A stretch of DNA of 48,754 nt from Candidatus Hadersleviella danica (GCA_016711405.1 JADJSZ010000113.1:1-48754); one strand, 5' to 3'. Positions 36,413 to 45,286 are shown, counted from the first letter of the stretch. Numbers and translations: made by a program. Notes: generated from the letters alone by a model not told the origin.

Positions 36413-37636
36413 ATGAATCTTGACGAGAAACTTCGCGACATTGTGGCTTATGCTTATGAGCACGCACCAGCGGTGCGGGCGCGTTTTGAGGCGGCCGAAC
36501 TCACCCCGGCCGACATCCAAACCACGGCCGATTTGGTGCGCCTGCCCATCCTGAGCAAAGATGAGCTGATTGCCTTGCAACAGGCCAATCCCCCCTTTGG
36601 CGGCATGTTGGGCGTACCCGCGCGTGAAGTTACGCGCATTTATATGTCGCCCGGCCCCATCTACGAACCCGCCCCCGAGCCAACCGATACGGCATGGGAT
36701 ATGGCCGTGGCGGTGTTGCGCGGCGGCGGATTCACGGCCGACGACATCGTCCTCAACACGCTCTCTTACCACCTTGTACCAGCGGGTTTATTGCTGGATG
36801 AGGCGTTGTTGCGCGTGGGGGCAACGGTTGTACCTAGTGGCTATGGCAACACCGATTTGCAGGTTAAATTGTTGCGTGATTTAGGGGTGACGGGCTATGT
36901 GGGCACCCCCAGCTTTTTGGCACACCTTTTACAACGTGCCGAAGAGTTGGGATTAAATGTCCGCCGCGACCTCAAATTGAACAAAGTCTTGGTCTCGGCC
37001 GAACCCCTCCCGCCGAGCTTGCGCCAAAAATTTGCCGATGAGTATGGGCTGGCGGTGTGCAACACCTATGCCACGGCCGAACTGGGCTTGTTGGCCTACA
37101 ATACAACTCCGGGCCTAACAATGGATTTGCTCCCTGAGCCAATCATTGAACTGGTAGACCCCGATACGGGTGAACTGGTGGGGACTGGTGAGGTGGGCGA
37201 GATTGTGGTGACAGGCTTTAGCAAGGTCTACCCGCTCATTCGTTTGGGCACGGGGGATTTGGCCATCAACGTAGACCCATTGCCCGGCGAAAGTGTGCAG
37301 GAGGAACGGCAAATTATTATCGTCGGTCGACGGGGGGATGCGCTGAAGGTGCGGGGGATGTTTGTGCATCCCACCCAGTTGCGCTTTGCCGTGACCCAAG
37401 CGGCCATGATGGCGGGGGTTTACCCGCCCCCGGCCGTGCAAGGGGTTGTGACCCGCCCTGACCCTCAGCGGGATTTTCTGACGGTGCGGGTGGCCACGGC
37501 CGAAAACCCCGCCCTTGACGATGCGCTCCGAGGTGCTATCCAGCAGGCGTGCCGGGTGCGGGTGGATGCGATTGTGTTTGTGGATGTGATTGATGAGGGG
37601 GAGCGGATGATGGTAGACGGCCGGGCATGGGATTAA
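36413..37636 (+). CDS. PaaK-like AMP-binding protein with altered phosphate loop
   Basis: 407 residues, size and order of phenylacetate-CoA ligase relatives: YAYEHAPAVRARFE, LPILSKDEL, then VTRIYMSPGPIYEP where PaaK has a Ser/Thr/Gly-rich phosphate loop (SSGTTG), YATAELG in place of the usual tyrosine-glycine-x-TE motif, GTGDLA, and GRRGDALKVRGMFVHPTQL. The C-terminal lysine motif of active ligases is not evident. It may be a ligase with unusual chemistry or a non-catalytic CoA-ester-binding relative. Last gene of the LIV operon; the ATG follows CTTTCCCC with no Shine-Dalgarno. Confidence 0.85.
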   Translation: MNLDEKLRDIVAYAYEHAPAVRARFEAAELTPADIQTTADLVRLPILSKDELIALQQANPPFGGMLGVPAREVTRIYMSPGPIYEPAPEPTDTAWDMAVAVLRGGGFTADDIVLNTLSYHLVPAGLLLDEALLRVGATVVPSGYGNTDLQVKLLRDLGVTGYVGTPSFLAHLLQRAEELGLNVRRDLKLNKVLVSAEPLPPSLRQKFADEYGLAVCNTYATAELGLLAYNTTPGLTMDLLPEPIIELVDPDTGELVGTGEVGEIVVTGFSKVYPLIRLGTGDLAINVDPLPGESVQEERQIIIVGRRGDALKVRGMFVHPTQLRFAVTQAAMMAGVYPPPAVQGVVTRPDPQRDFLTVRVATAENPALDDALRGAIQQACRVRVDAIVFVDVIDEGERMMVDGRAWD

Positions 37637-37671
37637 CCGCTGGCGTTTGCGCATCAACTCGGTTGTTTTTT

Positions 37672-37710
37672 ACGGCCGTTCTTGGGATTACAAGAACGGC
37701 CGTTTTTTTT
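37672..37710 (+). terminator. Strong intrinsic terminator of the LIV operon
   Basis: A perfect 13-bp stem ACGGCCGTTCTTG / CAAGAACGGCCGT with a six-base loop (GGATTA) is followed by a run of eight T, 35 bases after the PaaK-like stop. The stem uses the genome's favoured ACGGCCGT word. It also separates the operon from the convergent DinB-like gene. Confidence 0.93.
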
Positions 37711-37727
37711 GCCAACTGGCCGAAAAT

Positions 37728-38198
37728 TTACGGCCGCAAGGTACACAACGCCTGCCGCACTTCGCCGAGGTGATAGGCGGTGTGGGCTATCATGGCGATG
37801 GCGCCACCGATTTCGCTTTCCCCCCATGTGTGCGTGTCATGCACAAGGGCGACGATGCGCTGTTGGCTGGCGCGTAGACCATCTTGGATGTCTGCCCATT
37901 CGGCAGGGGTGACGGCACTGACGGTGCGCCAAATTTCGCCCCAATCTACTTTGGGGAAGCTGTTTTCGCGCACGCCTTGCTCGAGCATATCGAGGTAGAA
38001 GGCGGTGTGCTTGACTTGGGCGGCCAAGGTGGCGCATTTGCCGCCGACGGGGATGGAGGCTTCAGCGGCCGTAATGTCGGCGAGGGTCTCGAAGAAGGAT
38101 GTACCTCGGTCGAGGTAGAAGCCGTTGACATGGTCAAAGGTTTCATCTAGCAGGGCTAGCAATGCTTTGGTGAACTGTTCGGCGGGGATGGTGGACAT
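37728..38198 (-). CDS. DinB-like putative metalloenzyme
   Basis: 156 residues, a four-helix bundle of the DinB/YfiT type. Candidate metal ligands are the three spaced histidines: HVNGFYLD (first helix), KHTAFYLD (second) and AHTAYHLGEVRQ (last, the typical H-x3-H near the C-terminus). Members are thiol-dependent transferases or stress proteins; some act with bacillithiol or mycothiol. The exact reaction is unknown. Converges on the LIV operon terminator. Confidence 0.82.
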   Translation of the reverse strand: MSTIPAEQFTKALLALLDETFDHVNGFYLDRGTSFFETLADITAAEASIPVGGKCATLAAQVKHTAFYLDMLEQGVRENSFPKVDWGEIWRTVSAVTPAEWADIQDGLRASQQRIVALVHDTHTWGESEIGGAIAMIAHTAYHLGEVRQALCTLRP

Positions 38199-38520
38199 GG
38201 GGGTTATCTCCTGAAATTAGAACGGCCGTGCGATTTGCGAAAGTTTATCATGCAGGAGGGGATATGTCTACTGTTAAATGGGGTTAAATTTAGCGAGTGA
38301 CAAGGGGCGGGCGAAGCACAAGATGGGGGCGTGGGGCTTTGGCTCAGTGCCATAACAAGGGATAATAGGGGCTTGGCGGCCGTGGGGAATGGGCACTTGG
38401 GGCTTCTATACGGCCGTTTTGGTTTAGGAGTATATTGGTGTATTTGTTTAGTGGTTTATTTGTCATTCGGCTCACAAGGAGGAATCCTTCCAACACACCA
38501 TAAACCATGAGTTTAAAGAA
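38199..38520. other. Divergent spacer, no gene seen
   Basis: Between the DinB-like gene and the membrane-protein gene. It holds isolated CGGCCGT words (38223, 38411), TTGGTGTA/TTTAGTGGTTTA octamers at 38428-38462, and a small inverted repeat AAGGAGGAATCCTTCC at about 38477. The GGAGG there is too far from the ATG at 38521 to be its ribosome site. No promoter can be assigned. Confidence 0.5.
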
Positions 38521-39258
38521 ATGATTCCTTCTAATTGGACAATTTATGCTTTGGGGGGCGCTTTAATCGCTTTCATTTTGTTGTTTGGCTATGTCTGGCC
38601 GCACCGCATCGCTGGCTCTAGCCCAGCGATGGCTCAAAAGCTATACATCTTTCGGGTCTTTGCTTTTATCGCTGTTTTTGTAGGGGCATTTTTCGCCCTC
38701 CCTTATTTATGGTTAGCCATTTTTATCTTATTTCTAAGTACCATTCCATACGCCTATATCTTGTTTTTCCTATGGCAATACCGCAAAGCAGGAACAATTT
38801 TGCTTAAATTAGAACGTTCAGCAGATGAAAAGCAAGGATTACTATGGGGTAGCCTGTTTTTTGTGTACAGCCTGATTGAGTTTGGGGATTTATTGACCAA
38901 AGATGCCATTTGGGCAGTTCAATCATGGCGTGAAATACCACACAAGGAGTTGTATTTGGCCATGCCCGCTTTTTTGTACTTAGCAGGAAGCATTTTTGTG
39001 TTTTTTACGGTCTTATATAAGAAGGAATTGTCTAAAACAGGTATTTTTGATTCTCCTTGGGCTTTAAGTTGGGATAAAGTTGTTGCATATCAATGGAAAT
39101 TAATAGAGCCTGTAAAACTAGATTGGTATTTAGAAATTCAACGGGCAGGATGGCAGTCTTTTCCCTTTCTGGTTGTTGTCACGGCCGCGCAAAAAGCGGC
39201 CGTGGAAGCCATTTTAGAAGAGTATTGTGCAGGTAAAAACACCTCCGCCAACCATTAA
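38521..39258 (+). CDS. Membrane protein, possibly DUF5673-like, AT-rich
   Basis: 245 residues. Four or five hydrophobic helices (about 7-25, 44-90 as two or three, 110-125, 145-165) precede a cytoplasmic domain with SWDKVVAYQWKLIEPVKLDW and FLVVVTAAQKAAVEAILEEY. The C-terminal pattern of a W-x-K-I/V start and a closing alpha-helix ending in EEY recalls the DUF5673 family, but I am not certain. The gene is clearly richer in A and T than its neighbours and has CGGCCG only at its extreme 3' end, which suggests later acquisition. Confidence 0.65.
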   Translation: MIPSNWTIYALGGALIAFILLFGYVWPHRIAGSSPAMAQKLYIFRVFAFIAVFVGAFFALPYLWLAIFILFLSTIPYAYILFFLWQYRKAGTILLKLERSADEKQGLLWGSLFFVYSLIEFGDLLTKDAIWAVQSWREIPHKELYLAMPAFLYLAGSIFVFFTVLYKKELSKTGIFDSPWALSWDKVVAYQWKLIEPVKLDWYLEIQRAGWQSFPFLVVVTAAQKAAVEAILEEYCAGKNTSANH

Positions 39259-39302
39259 CCTACACTAATAAACCAATAAACAAATAAACCCCTCCCCCCC
39301 CC
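39259..39302. repeat. AATAAACC octamers and a C-rich tract
   Basis: Three AATAAACC/AATAAACA words (period 8), then about a dozen C, directly before the next start codon. There is no Shine-Dalgarno. Confidence 0.75.
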
Positions 39303-40187
39303 ATGCCCCTCATCCCCATCTCCCTCGGCATCACCGCCTACAACGAAGAGCGCAACATTGGGCAACTGCTCCAGCGCGTCCTCGAACAACGCCTCATCCA
39401 CACCGAATTGCGCGAAATCATCGTCGTTTCCAGCGGTAGCACCGACCGCACCGAAGCCATTGTGCAAGAATTCGCCCACTTCGACCCCCGCATTCGCCTG
39501 TTGGTGCAAACCCAGCGCGAAGGCAAAGCCAGCGCCATCAATCTCTTCATCCGCGAAGCGCTCGAAAACGTGCTCGTCCTTTCCAGTGCCGACCTGCAAC
39601 CCGACTACGAAGCCATCGAAGCGCTTGTCGCCCCCTTTGCCGACCCCGAAATGGGCATGACGGGAAGCCATCCCGTGCCCGTCAACGACCCCAACACTTT
39701 TATGGGTTTTGCCGCCCACCTCCTGTGGGGTTTGCACCACCACCTCAACATGGCAGGCGGCTTTAAAGCGGGGGAGATGGTCGCCTTTCGCAAAGTTTTT
39801 GAGCGCATCCCCCACCACACGGCCGTGGACGAGGCCAGCGTGGAGCCAATTATTCGCGGCCAAGGGTACAAAGTCCGCTATGTGCCGCAAGCCATCGTCT
39901 ACAACAAAGGCCCCGAGAACCGCGCCGACTTTTTGCGCCAGCGGCGGCGCATCTTTGCGGGCCATTTAGAAGTGCAACAGATGTTGGGCTACGCTGTCAG
40001 CACCATGAGCGGCGGCCGTGTCCTACGCCTCTTCCTGCGCCACCTCGATTGGCGGCCGAAACAGCTTGTGTGGAGCATCGCCGTCGTTCTCTTGGAAGTC
40101 TACGGCCGCTCCCTCGGCCGCCGCGACTTCAAAAACAAGCGCAACCACACCGTCTGGGAAATCGCCACGACGACGAAGGAGCTATAA
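39303..40187 (+). CDS. Family 2 glycosyltransferase
   Basis: 294 residues, GT-A fold without obvious membrane helices. ISLGITAYNEERNIGQLL is the nucleotide-binding start. VVSSGSTDRTEAIV has SSGSTDRT where most members have DDGSTD. SSADLQPDYEAI holds the metal-binding acidic residue (SAD for DAD), then VDEASVEPIIRGQGYKVRYVP, and RQRRRIFAG in the position of the QxxRW motif of processive enzymes. It probably transfers a sugar from a nucleotide donor to an envelope acceptor. It neighbours a membrane glycosyltransferase gene. Confidence 0.87.
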   Translation: MPLIPISLGITAYNEERNIGQLLQRVLEQRLIHTELREIIVVSSGSTDRTEAIVQEFAHFDPRIRLLVQTQREGKASAINLFIREALENVLVLSSADLQPDYEAIEALVAPFADPEMGMTGSHPVPVNDPNTFMGFAAHLLWGLHHHLNMAGGFKAGEMVAFRKVFERIPHHTAVDEASVEPIIRGQGYKVRYVPQAIVYNKGPENRADFLRQRRRIFAGHLEVQQMLGYAVSTMSGGRVLRLFLRHLDWRPKQLVWSIAVVLLEVYGRSLGRRDFKNKRNHTVWEIATTTKEL

Positions 40188-40289
40188 GCTGTTAGCTTTT
40201 AGCCCTTTCTTTAGTCTCTCTTTGCCTTTTGAAATTTTTATTGCACAGCAGACAGCTCTTTAATCGGAAGCCATAGACCATAAGCTACC

Positions 40290-40370
40290 AATATCCCCTC
40301 TGCTCCCCCCCTGCCCCCCTGCCCCCCCTGCTCCCCATGCGCTCCTCAGCACTCAGCACTCAGCACTTAG
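40290..40370. repeat. CTGCCCC octamers and CAGCACT heptamers at the start of the next gene
   Basis: CCCCCTGCC-type words (about 40295-40336) precede the ATG at 40337. Three CAGCACT words (40346-40370) lie inside the reading frame and encode its residues 4-11 (SALSTQHL). The true original start may have been further in. Confidence 0.75.
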
Positions 40371-41035
40371 CCCTCCCCCTCCTCCTCCTCGCCTTCTGGC
40401 TCGGTCTTAACAGCCTCATCGGCGATAGCCCGACGATGGACGAGCAAAACCATTTGGCGCGGGGGGCGGCGTATGCGCTTACGGCCGACCCCCGCCTCAG
40501 CGTCGAGCATCCCCCGCTCATCAACGGCCTCAGCGGGCTGATGATGCACCTTGTCCCCGAGGTGCGCTTACCCACCGACCAGCCCAGTTGGGCACGGGAA
40601 CCCATCGAAATTTTCTGGTACGTCTTTGCCGACCAGTTTTTGTGGGATTACAACCGCCATCAGGTCTCTTTGCTCATCTTTTTGGGGCGATTGCCCATAT
40701 TGTGGCTGACTTTGTTGCTGGGCACGGCCGTTTACACCTCTGCCCAACGGCTGTGGGGCGGCCGAGCGGGCTTGCTCGCCCTTGCCGTCCTCCTCTTCGA
40801 CCCGAATATCATGGCTCACGGCCGTCTCATCACCACCGATTTGGGCGGCACAGCCACCGCCTTTGTGGCCACCATGTGTTTATGGTGGCAATGGCAACGG
40901 CCGACCAACACCACAGGCTCGCGGGATTGGTGGCGGGGGGTCTTGTGGCTGGCCATCCCCCTCGGCCTCGCCTTCACCAGCAAATTGCTCACCCTCCTCT
41001 TCGTCTTCATCTGGAGCGCGATGGCTTTTTTAAAT

Positions 41036-41062
41036 CCTGCGGGGTCTTTAAGCCCCCGCAGG
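41036..41062. repeat. Palindromic element inserted in frame in a glycosyltransferase gene
   Basis: Perfect 9-bp arms CCTGCGGGG / CCCCGCAGG around TCTTTAAGC. It resembles the palindrome at 24215-24247 in design and in its GGTCT flank. It encodes about PAGSLSPRRSG between two predicted helices. Confidence 0.7.
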
Positions 41063-41542
41063 TCTGGCTTCGGCCGTCTCCTCCAACTGTGGCTGGCTGG
41101 TTTCTGCTCCATCGCCGTCGTCTGGCTCGTCTTCGGCCTCGAATGGGGGCCATTCCTCTTTTTAGATGAGCGTTTAAGCTGGCTCAACGCCTATGTAGGC
41201 CCCATGCCTACCTTTTGGTCAGGCATTGAACGCATCTTGCTGATTAGTGGCGGCGGCCGTGCCACCTTCCTCCTCGGCCAATTTTCTGATAATGGCTTCT
41301 GGCACTATTTCCCCGTGGCATGGCTGGTTAAAACCCCCCTGCCCACCCTCTTGGCGTGGCCGTTGGCCGCTATTTTATTGCTCAGGAATCAGGAAATGCG
41401 CGGCCGTGCCCTCTTCCTCCTCGCCCCCCCACTCCTCTACTTCCTCCTCAGCCTCACCAGCGCCCTCAACATCGGCTACCGCCACCTCTTGCCCATGCTT
41501 CCCTTTGTTGCCGTCCTTGTTGGGGATTGGGAGGCAGGTTCG

Positions 41543-41650
41543 TAGTAACGACTTTAGTCGTTCCTTGGCAGAGGAGCAGAGGAGCAGAGGAGCACTCCCC
41601 AGCCTCAGCACTCAGCACTCAGCACTTTTACTTTTTACTTCTCACTCCTC
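41543..41650. repeat. Compound repeat block inside the glycosyltransferase gene
   Basis: Order: AACGACTTTAGTCGTT palindrome (41548-41563), three GCAGAGGA octamers (41572-41600), three CAGCACT heptamers (41605-41627), then TTTTACTTTTTACTTCTC words. Every word occurs in true spacers elsewhere in the window. It introduces the stops TAG TAA at 41543-41548 but leaves the downstream reading frame in phase. Confidence 0.85.
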
Positions 41651-42075
41651 CTCTTCCTCCTCCCCTCCCTCCTCATCCACCCCCACTACCTCAGTTTCTT
41701 CAACCAGCCCTCGGGCGGCCCCAACAACGGCTACAACATCTTGGTGGATAGCAACATAGACTGGGGCCAAGATTTGGTTCGCTTGCGCGACTGGATGGCC
41801 GAGAACGACGTGCCCTCGGTCAAGCTGGCGTGGTTTGGCACGGCCGACCCCGCCTACTACAACATCGCCTACGAGCCATTGCCCGGCTTGCCCCGCCACT
41901 TCAATCTGTGGTGGGAGTTGCCCTTCGACCCGCAACGGCCGTCGCCCGGCATCTATGCCATCAGCGCCAGCAACCTGTGGGAATTGCCCCTCGCCGACAA
42001 ACACGTCTTCCCCTACTTCCGCGCCCGCCCCCCCGACGACCGCATCGGCTACTCTATACTCATCTATCGTGTCCC

Positions 42076-42154
42076 GTAGGGGCAACCCTTGTGGTTGCCC
42101 ATTTTGCTTTTATGGTTATCCACCTAATTGGGCAGGCATAAAGCCTGCCCCTAC
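42076..42154. repeat. GTAGGGGCAACCC hairpin element (copy 2)
   Basis: Begins GTAGGGGCAACCCTTGTGGT, identical over this start to the inner part of the element at 15857-16015, and ends GGCAGGCATAAAGCCTGCCC then CTAC. Each half is a small hairpin and the two ends are complementary. It overlaps the stop codon of the glycosyltransferase remnant. Confidence 0.85.
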
Positions 42155-42185
42155 AGTTCTGCTCCCCTGCCCCTCTGCCCCCCCT

Positions 42186-42956
42186 ATGCCCACCCCCACC
42201 CAACTCCTCACTCGCTTAGACGAACTCGGCCGTGCCCTTGCATCCACCGAACGCGCCTTGGGCCTCATCGGCCTTGGTTCGGTCGGATTAGAACGCGGCC
42301 GTTTAGACAATTACTCCGACTTAGACTTCTTCGTCATCGCCCGCCCCGGCCATAAACAGTTCTTCCTCGATGATTTAAGCTGGTTCAACGCCCCTTGCCC
42401 GCTCGTCTTCGCTTTCCTCAACACGGCCGACGGCTACAAAGCGCTCTTTGCCGATGGCATCTTCTGCGAGATGGCCGTTTTCGAGCCAGATGAACTGGCC
42501 AACATTCCGTTTGCCGCTGGGCAAATCATCTGGCAAGCAGATGATGCCCCTGCGGACATGGGATCGCCGCGTGTGCCCTTGCCGCGCTCTTCGCACACGG
42601 CCGAATGGCACTTAAACGAGGCACTCACCAATTTGTATGTCGGTCTCGGCCGTTATTGGCGCGGCGAAAAGCTCACCGCCATGCGCTTTATCCAAGTGTA
42701 TGCCCTCGATAGGGTGCTGGCTCTCGCCGCCACGCTCGAGCCAGCGCAACAAGCATTCCCCGACCCCTTTTCCCCCGACCGCCGCTGTGAGCAACGGCTT
42801 CCCCAAGCCTCCCAACTCCTCCCCGTGTTCGCCCAAGGTTACGAGCAAACGCCCGCCTCGGCCGTGGCCATCCTCAATTACCTCGAACAACACTTCGAGG
42901 TTAACCCCCACCTCGGCCGTGCCATTCGCCAGCTTGCTCAACCCCCGCTTTCCTAA
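42186..42956 (+). CDS. Nucleotidyltransferase-fold protein
   Basis: 256 residues from the ATG at 42186; the longer frame upstream is antisense-like and repeat sequence. LGSVGLERGRLDNYSDLDFF is the GS-x-R-x-D-x-SDLD motif of the NT superfamily (two metal-binding acidic residues in SDLD). An alpha-helical C-terminal half follows, with YVGLGRYWRGEKLTAMRFIQ, as in aminoglycoside- or lincosamide-type nucleotidyltransferases. It likely transfers a nucleotide to a small molecule or protein; target unknown. No antitoxin-like partner is nearby. The ATG follows CCCCCCT with no Shine-Dalgarno. Confidence 0.78.
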   Translation: MPTPTQLLTRLDELGRALASTERALGLIGLGSVGLERGRLDNYSDLDFFVIARPGHKQFFLDDLSWFNAPCPLVFAFLNTADGYKALFADGIFCEMAVFEPDELANIPFAAGQIIWQADDAPADMGSPRVPLPRSSHTAEWHLNEALTNLYVGLGRYWRGEKLTAMRFIQVYALDRVLALAATLEPAQQAFPDPFSPDRRCEQRLPQASQLLPVFAQGYEQTPASAVAILNYLEQHFEVNPHLGRAIRQLAQPPLS

Positions 42957-42979
42957 AAAAGACCCACAATTTAGGTAGT

Positions 42980-43321
42980 TGGATTTACTCTAAATCCTGT
43001 TGGATTAGCTCTTCGTCCAGCTGGATTAGCTCTTCATCCAGCTGGATTAGCTCTTCGTCCAGCTGGATTTACTCTTCGTCCAGCTGGATTTGCTCTTCGT
43101 CCAGCTGGATTAGCTCTTCGTCCAGCTGGATTAGCTCTTCGTCCAGCTGGATTAGCTCTTCGTCCAGCTGGATTAGCTCTTCGTCCAGCTGGATTAGCTC
43201 TTCGTCCAGCTGGATTAGCTCTTCGTCCAGCTGGATTTGCTCTTCGTCCAGCTGGATTTGCTCTCAATCCAGCTGGATTTGCTTTCAATCTAGCTGGATT
43301 TACTCTCAATCCAACTGGATT
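42980..43321. repeat. 21-bp tandem satellite with phased 10-bp palindromes
   Basis: TGGATT occurs 17 times at exact 21-base steps from 42980 to 43316; the unit is about GGATTAGCTCTTCGTCCAGC plus T. Central copies are nearly identical and the outer ones diverge, as in arrays grown from the middle. Thirteen consecutive junctions (43022-43274) carry the perfect palindrome TCCAGCTGGA. As 21 is a multiple of three, all frames are periodic: the minus strand can read RRANPAG repeats and the plus strand WISSSSS repeats. Neither has good start signals, so I do not call a gene. Confidence 0.95.
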
Positions 43322-43532
43322 TTTCAACCACATGAATTCCTGTGCAACCAAAACGATATCAATTTAATACAAATCTAGGGGGGGAGGCTCTCAGCTAGGT
43401 AGAACTACCTTTTGTTTCACAAATTCATAACCATTCAGGGGGATTACACCTGAATAATTACCCGTTTAGAGATGGCAATAAAGGGATATAGAGTCGGCAA
43501 ACCTAGCCCTATCCCCATCTCGACTTGCTCTG

Positions 43533-45286
43533 CTAAAAAACATGCCCATCAATAGGCAATGTAAAGCAAAACGTGGCCCCAGTCTCCCCGCCCTTGGCCG
43601 ATTCCATCAACCAAATGCGCTGTTCATGCGCCTCTAAGACCATCTTGCAAAAGGCCAACCCCAGCCCACTGCCCGCCTGCTCTTGGTTCCCCTTCACAAA
43701 CTTCTGGAATAGATACGGCCGAATCGAAGCAGGCACGCCCTCGCCACTATCGGCCACGGTTAGCAAGAAATGGGTCTGGTTTGGCTCCACCGTAATCGCC
43801 ACCTTGCCCCCTTGCGGGGCAAACTTAATCCCATTGCCCACCAAATTTTGCAAGACCCGCTCCAACAGGTGGTAATCCCCCTCGGCCGCAGGCAATTGCG
43901 GCGGCGCGTTCACCTCCAGCACAATGCCCTTGGCCTCGGCCGCGACCTGTTGTTGCCCCATCACGGCCGTCAACCACGCTGTCACCGCAAACGGCCGTTT
44001 GTCCAAGGCCATGCGCCCGCTTTCCAGCCGGCTCAAATCCAAAATTTCGTTGATGAGACGCATGGCATGGGTCAAATTTTGCTCCATCCCCGTCAGCAAA
44101 TGGTGGTCTTCGGCCGATAGCTCCTCATCCAGCACCTCTTTCAGGAAGCCAGCGGCCGTGTAAGCCACACTAATCGGACTACGCAAATCATGCACCATGG
44201 CGCGGGTCAATGTTTCGCGCAACTCCTCCACCGCTTGCGCCTCTTGCTTGCGTTGGGTTATGTCGCGCAACAAAATGAGCGTGCCTTGCGCTGTGGCTGG
44301 GGTGGCCTCTGCACTCGCCGTCTGCCCAATCAGCGAGAGGCGCACATCGTACCAGAAGGAGCCAGCGGCCGTGTGCAAGTGCAACTCCCCTGCCCCGCCC
44401 GCCGAAATGCCTCATACTGCTCTTTGCTGATTTGCTCCGCCAAGACCGCCCGCAATGGCTTCCCCAAAATATCCTTGCGCGGCAATTGCAACAGCTTCAC
44501 CACCGCCTCGTTCACATCCACCACAATGTTGTGCCTGTTGATGGCTATCATGCCGTCGGCCATGCTGTTAATCAACAACTGCCGTGCGGTCAGCCCCACA
44601 TCAAACAGCCGATAGCGCACCAACCCCCACGCCATGACAATGCCCGACAAACTAAAGAAGAGCGGCGTAATGTCTAGCCCGACGACACCCGTGATGGTTA
44701 AGATGTTGCCCGACATGGGGATGAACACGGCCGCAATCAACACCATTGCCTGCCTGCGCCGCATCCCATTTGTCCGCCATGCCTCGTAGCTCAACAATAC
44801 AAGCATGGTGGCGATGCACAAATAAGCAAATCCAATCTGCACGGGGAACCAAAACCCCTCTGTTGGATTGATCCACGAGATGCCCGTGATGGTTGTGTCC
44901 AGCACAGCATCTTCGCGCCATGCTCCTTCCCACACATTCCACACCAAAATCATGGTTGTCAGGGGTATCAGTGCGGCGGGCAACACCACATACCAGCGCA
45001 ACCAGTGGGTGCGGTTGGTGTAGGCCACGGCAAACCACCACAATATCAGGGGCACGGGGGCGATGGCCACATATTGCAGGTTCAGCGAGAATATTTTGTC
45101 TTCTAGACGGGGGACACTCAGCTCCACGGCCGCTCCCAACGACCAATAGGCCAAGGCAAGGGTCAAAATCGTAAAAGGCAACGCCCACCGCTCGGGGTGT
45201 CGCCGCCATGCCACGGCCGCCAACCAAATAGAGACCCCCGCCCCAAGGAGTAAAAGCGCAATAAGTAGGTGATGGGCAAGGGACAT
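43533..45286 (-). CDS. 7TM-type sensor histidine kinase (paralogue 1), one frameshift
   Basis: About 584 residues when joined, from the ATG at 45286. The N-terminal seven-helix sensor (about 5-215) carries WRRHPERWALPF and LRWYVVLPAALIPL. RYRLFDVGLTARQLLINSMA leads into a PAS domain, then HisKA with MVHDLRSPISVAYTAAGFL, and the ATPase domain with LLERVLQNLVGNGIKFAP, DSGEGVP and GSGLGLAFCKMV. The frame breaks near 44390 in a G-rich stretch (RRAGG/GELHLH); the intact paralogue at 45455-47224 shows how it should read. No response regulator is nearby. Confidence 0.9.

Larger units (their letters stand above)
40337..42079 (+). pseudogene. Membrane glycosyltransferase (PMT/GT39-like), interrupted by a repeat insertion
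   Basis: The first part (40337-41545) has many helices. Its outer loop SPTMDEQNHLARGAAYAL with SVEHPPLI is the acidic-residue loop of PMT-like enzymes that use polyprenyl-linked sugars, and RHLLPMLPFVAVLVGDWE follows late. At 41543 the frame meets two stops inside repeat DNA. About 100 bases later, in the same frame, the family's end resumes: HPHYLSFFNQPSGGPNNGYN, ILVDSNIDWGQDLVRL, then a globular tail to 42079. Removing the insert restores one normal-length enzyme of about 540 residues. A second, in-frame palindrome (41036-41062) adds residues to a cytoplasmic loop. As written, the protein would be truncated. Confidence 0.85.

Noticed and set aside
41543..41545. Treating 40337-41545 and 41650-42079 as two separate genes
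   Set aside because: The second part has no start signal and continues the same family and frame as the first; one interrupted gene explains both.
42980..43321. Possible CRISPR array
   Set aside because: The copies are directly adjacent with no unique spacers and the period is only 21 bases; no cas gene is near.
43034..43333. Minus-strand frame through the satellite encoding RRANPAG repeats
   Set aside because: An exact 21-base period keeps all frames open; one C-to-T change ends this frame inside the array, and the plus strand is equally open, so coding is not supported.
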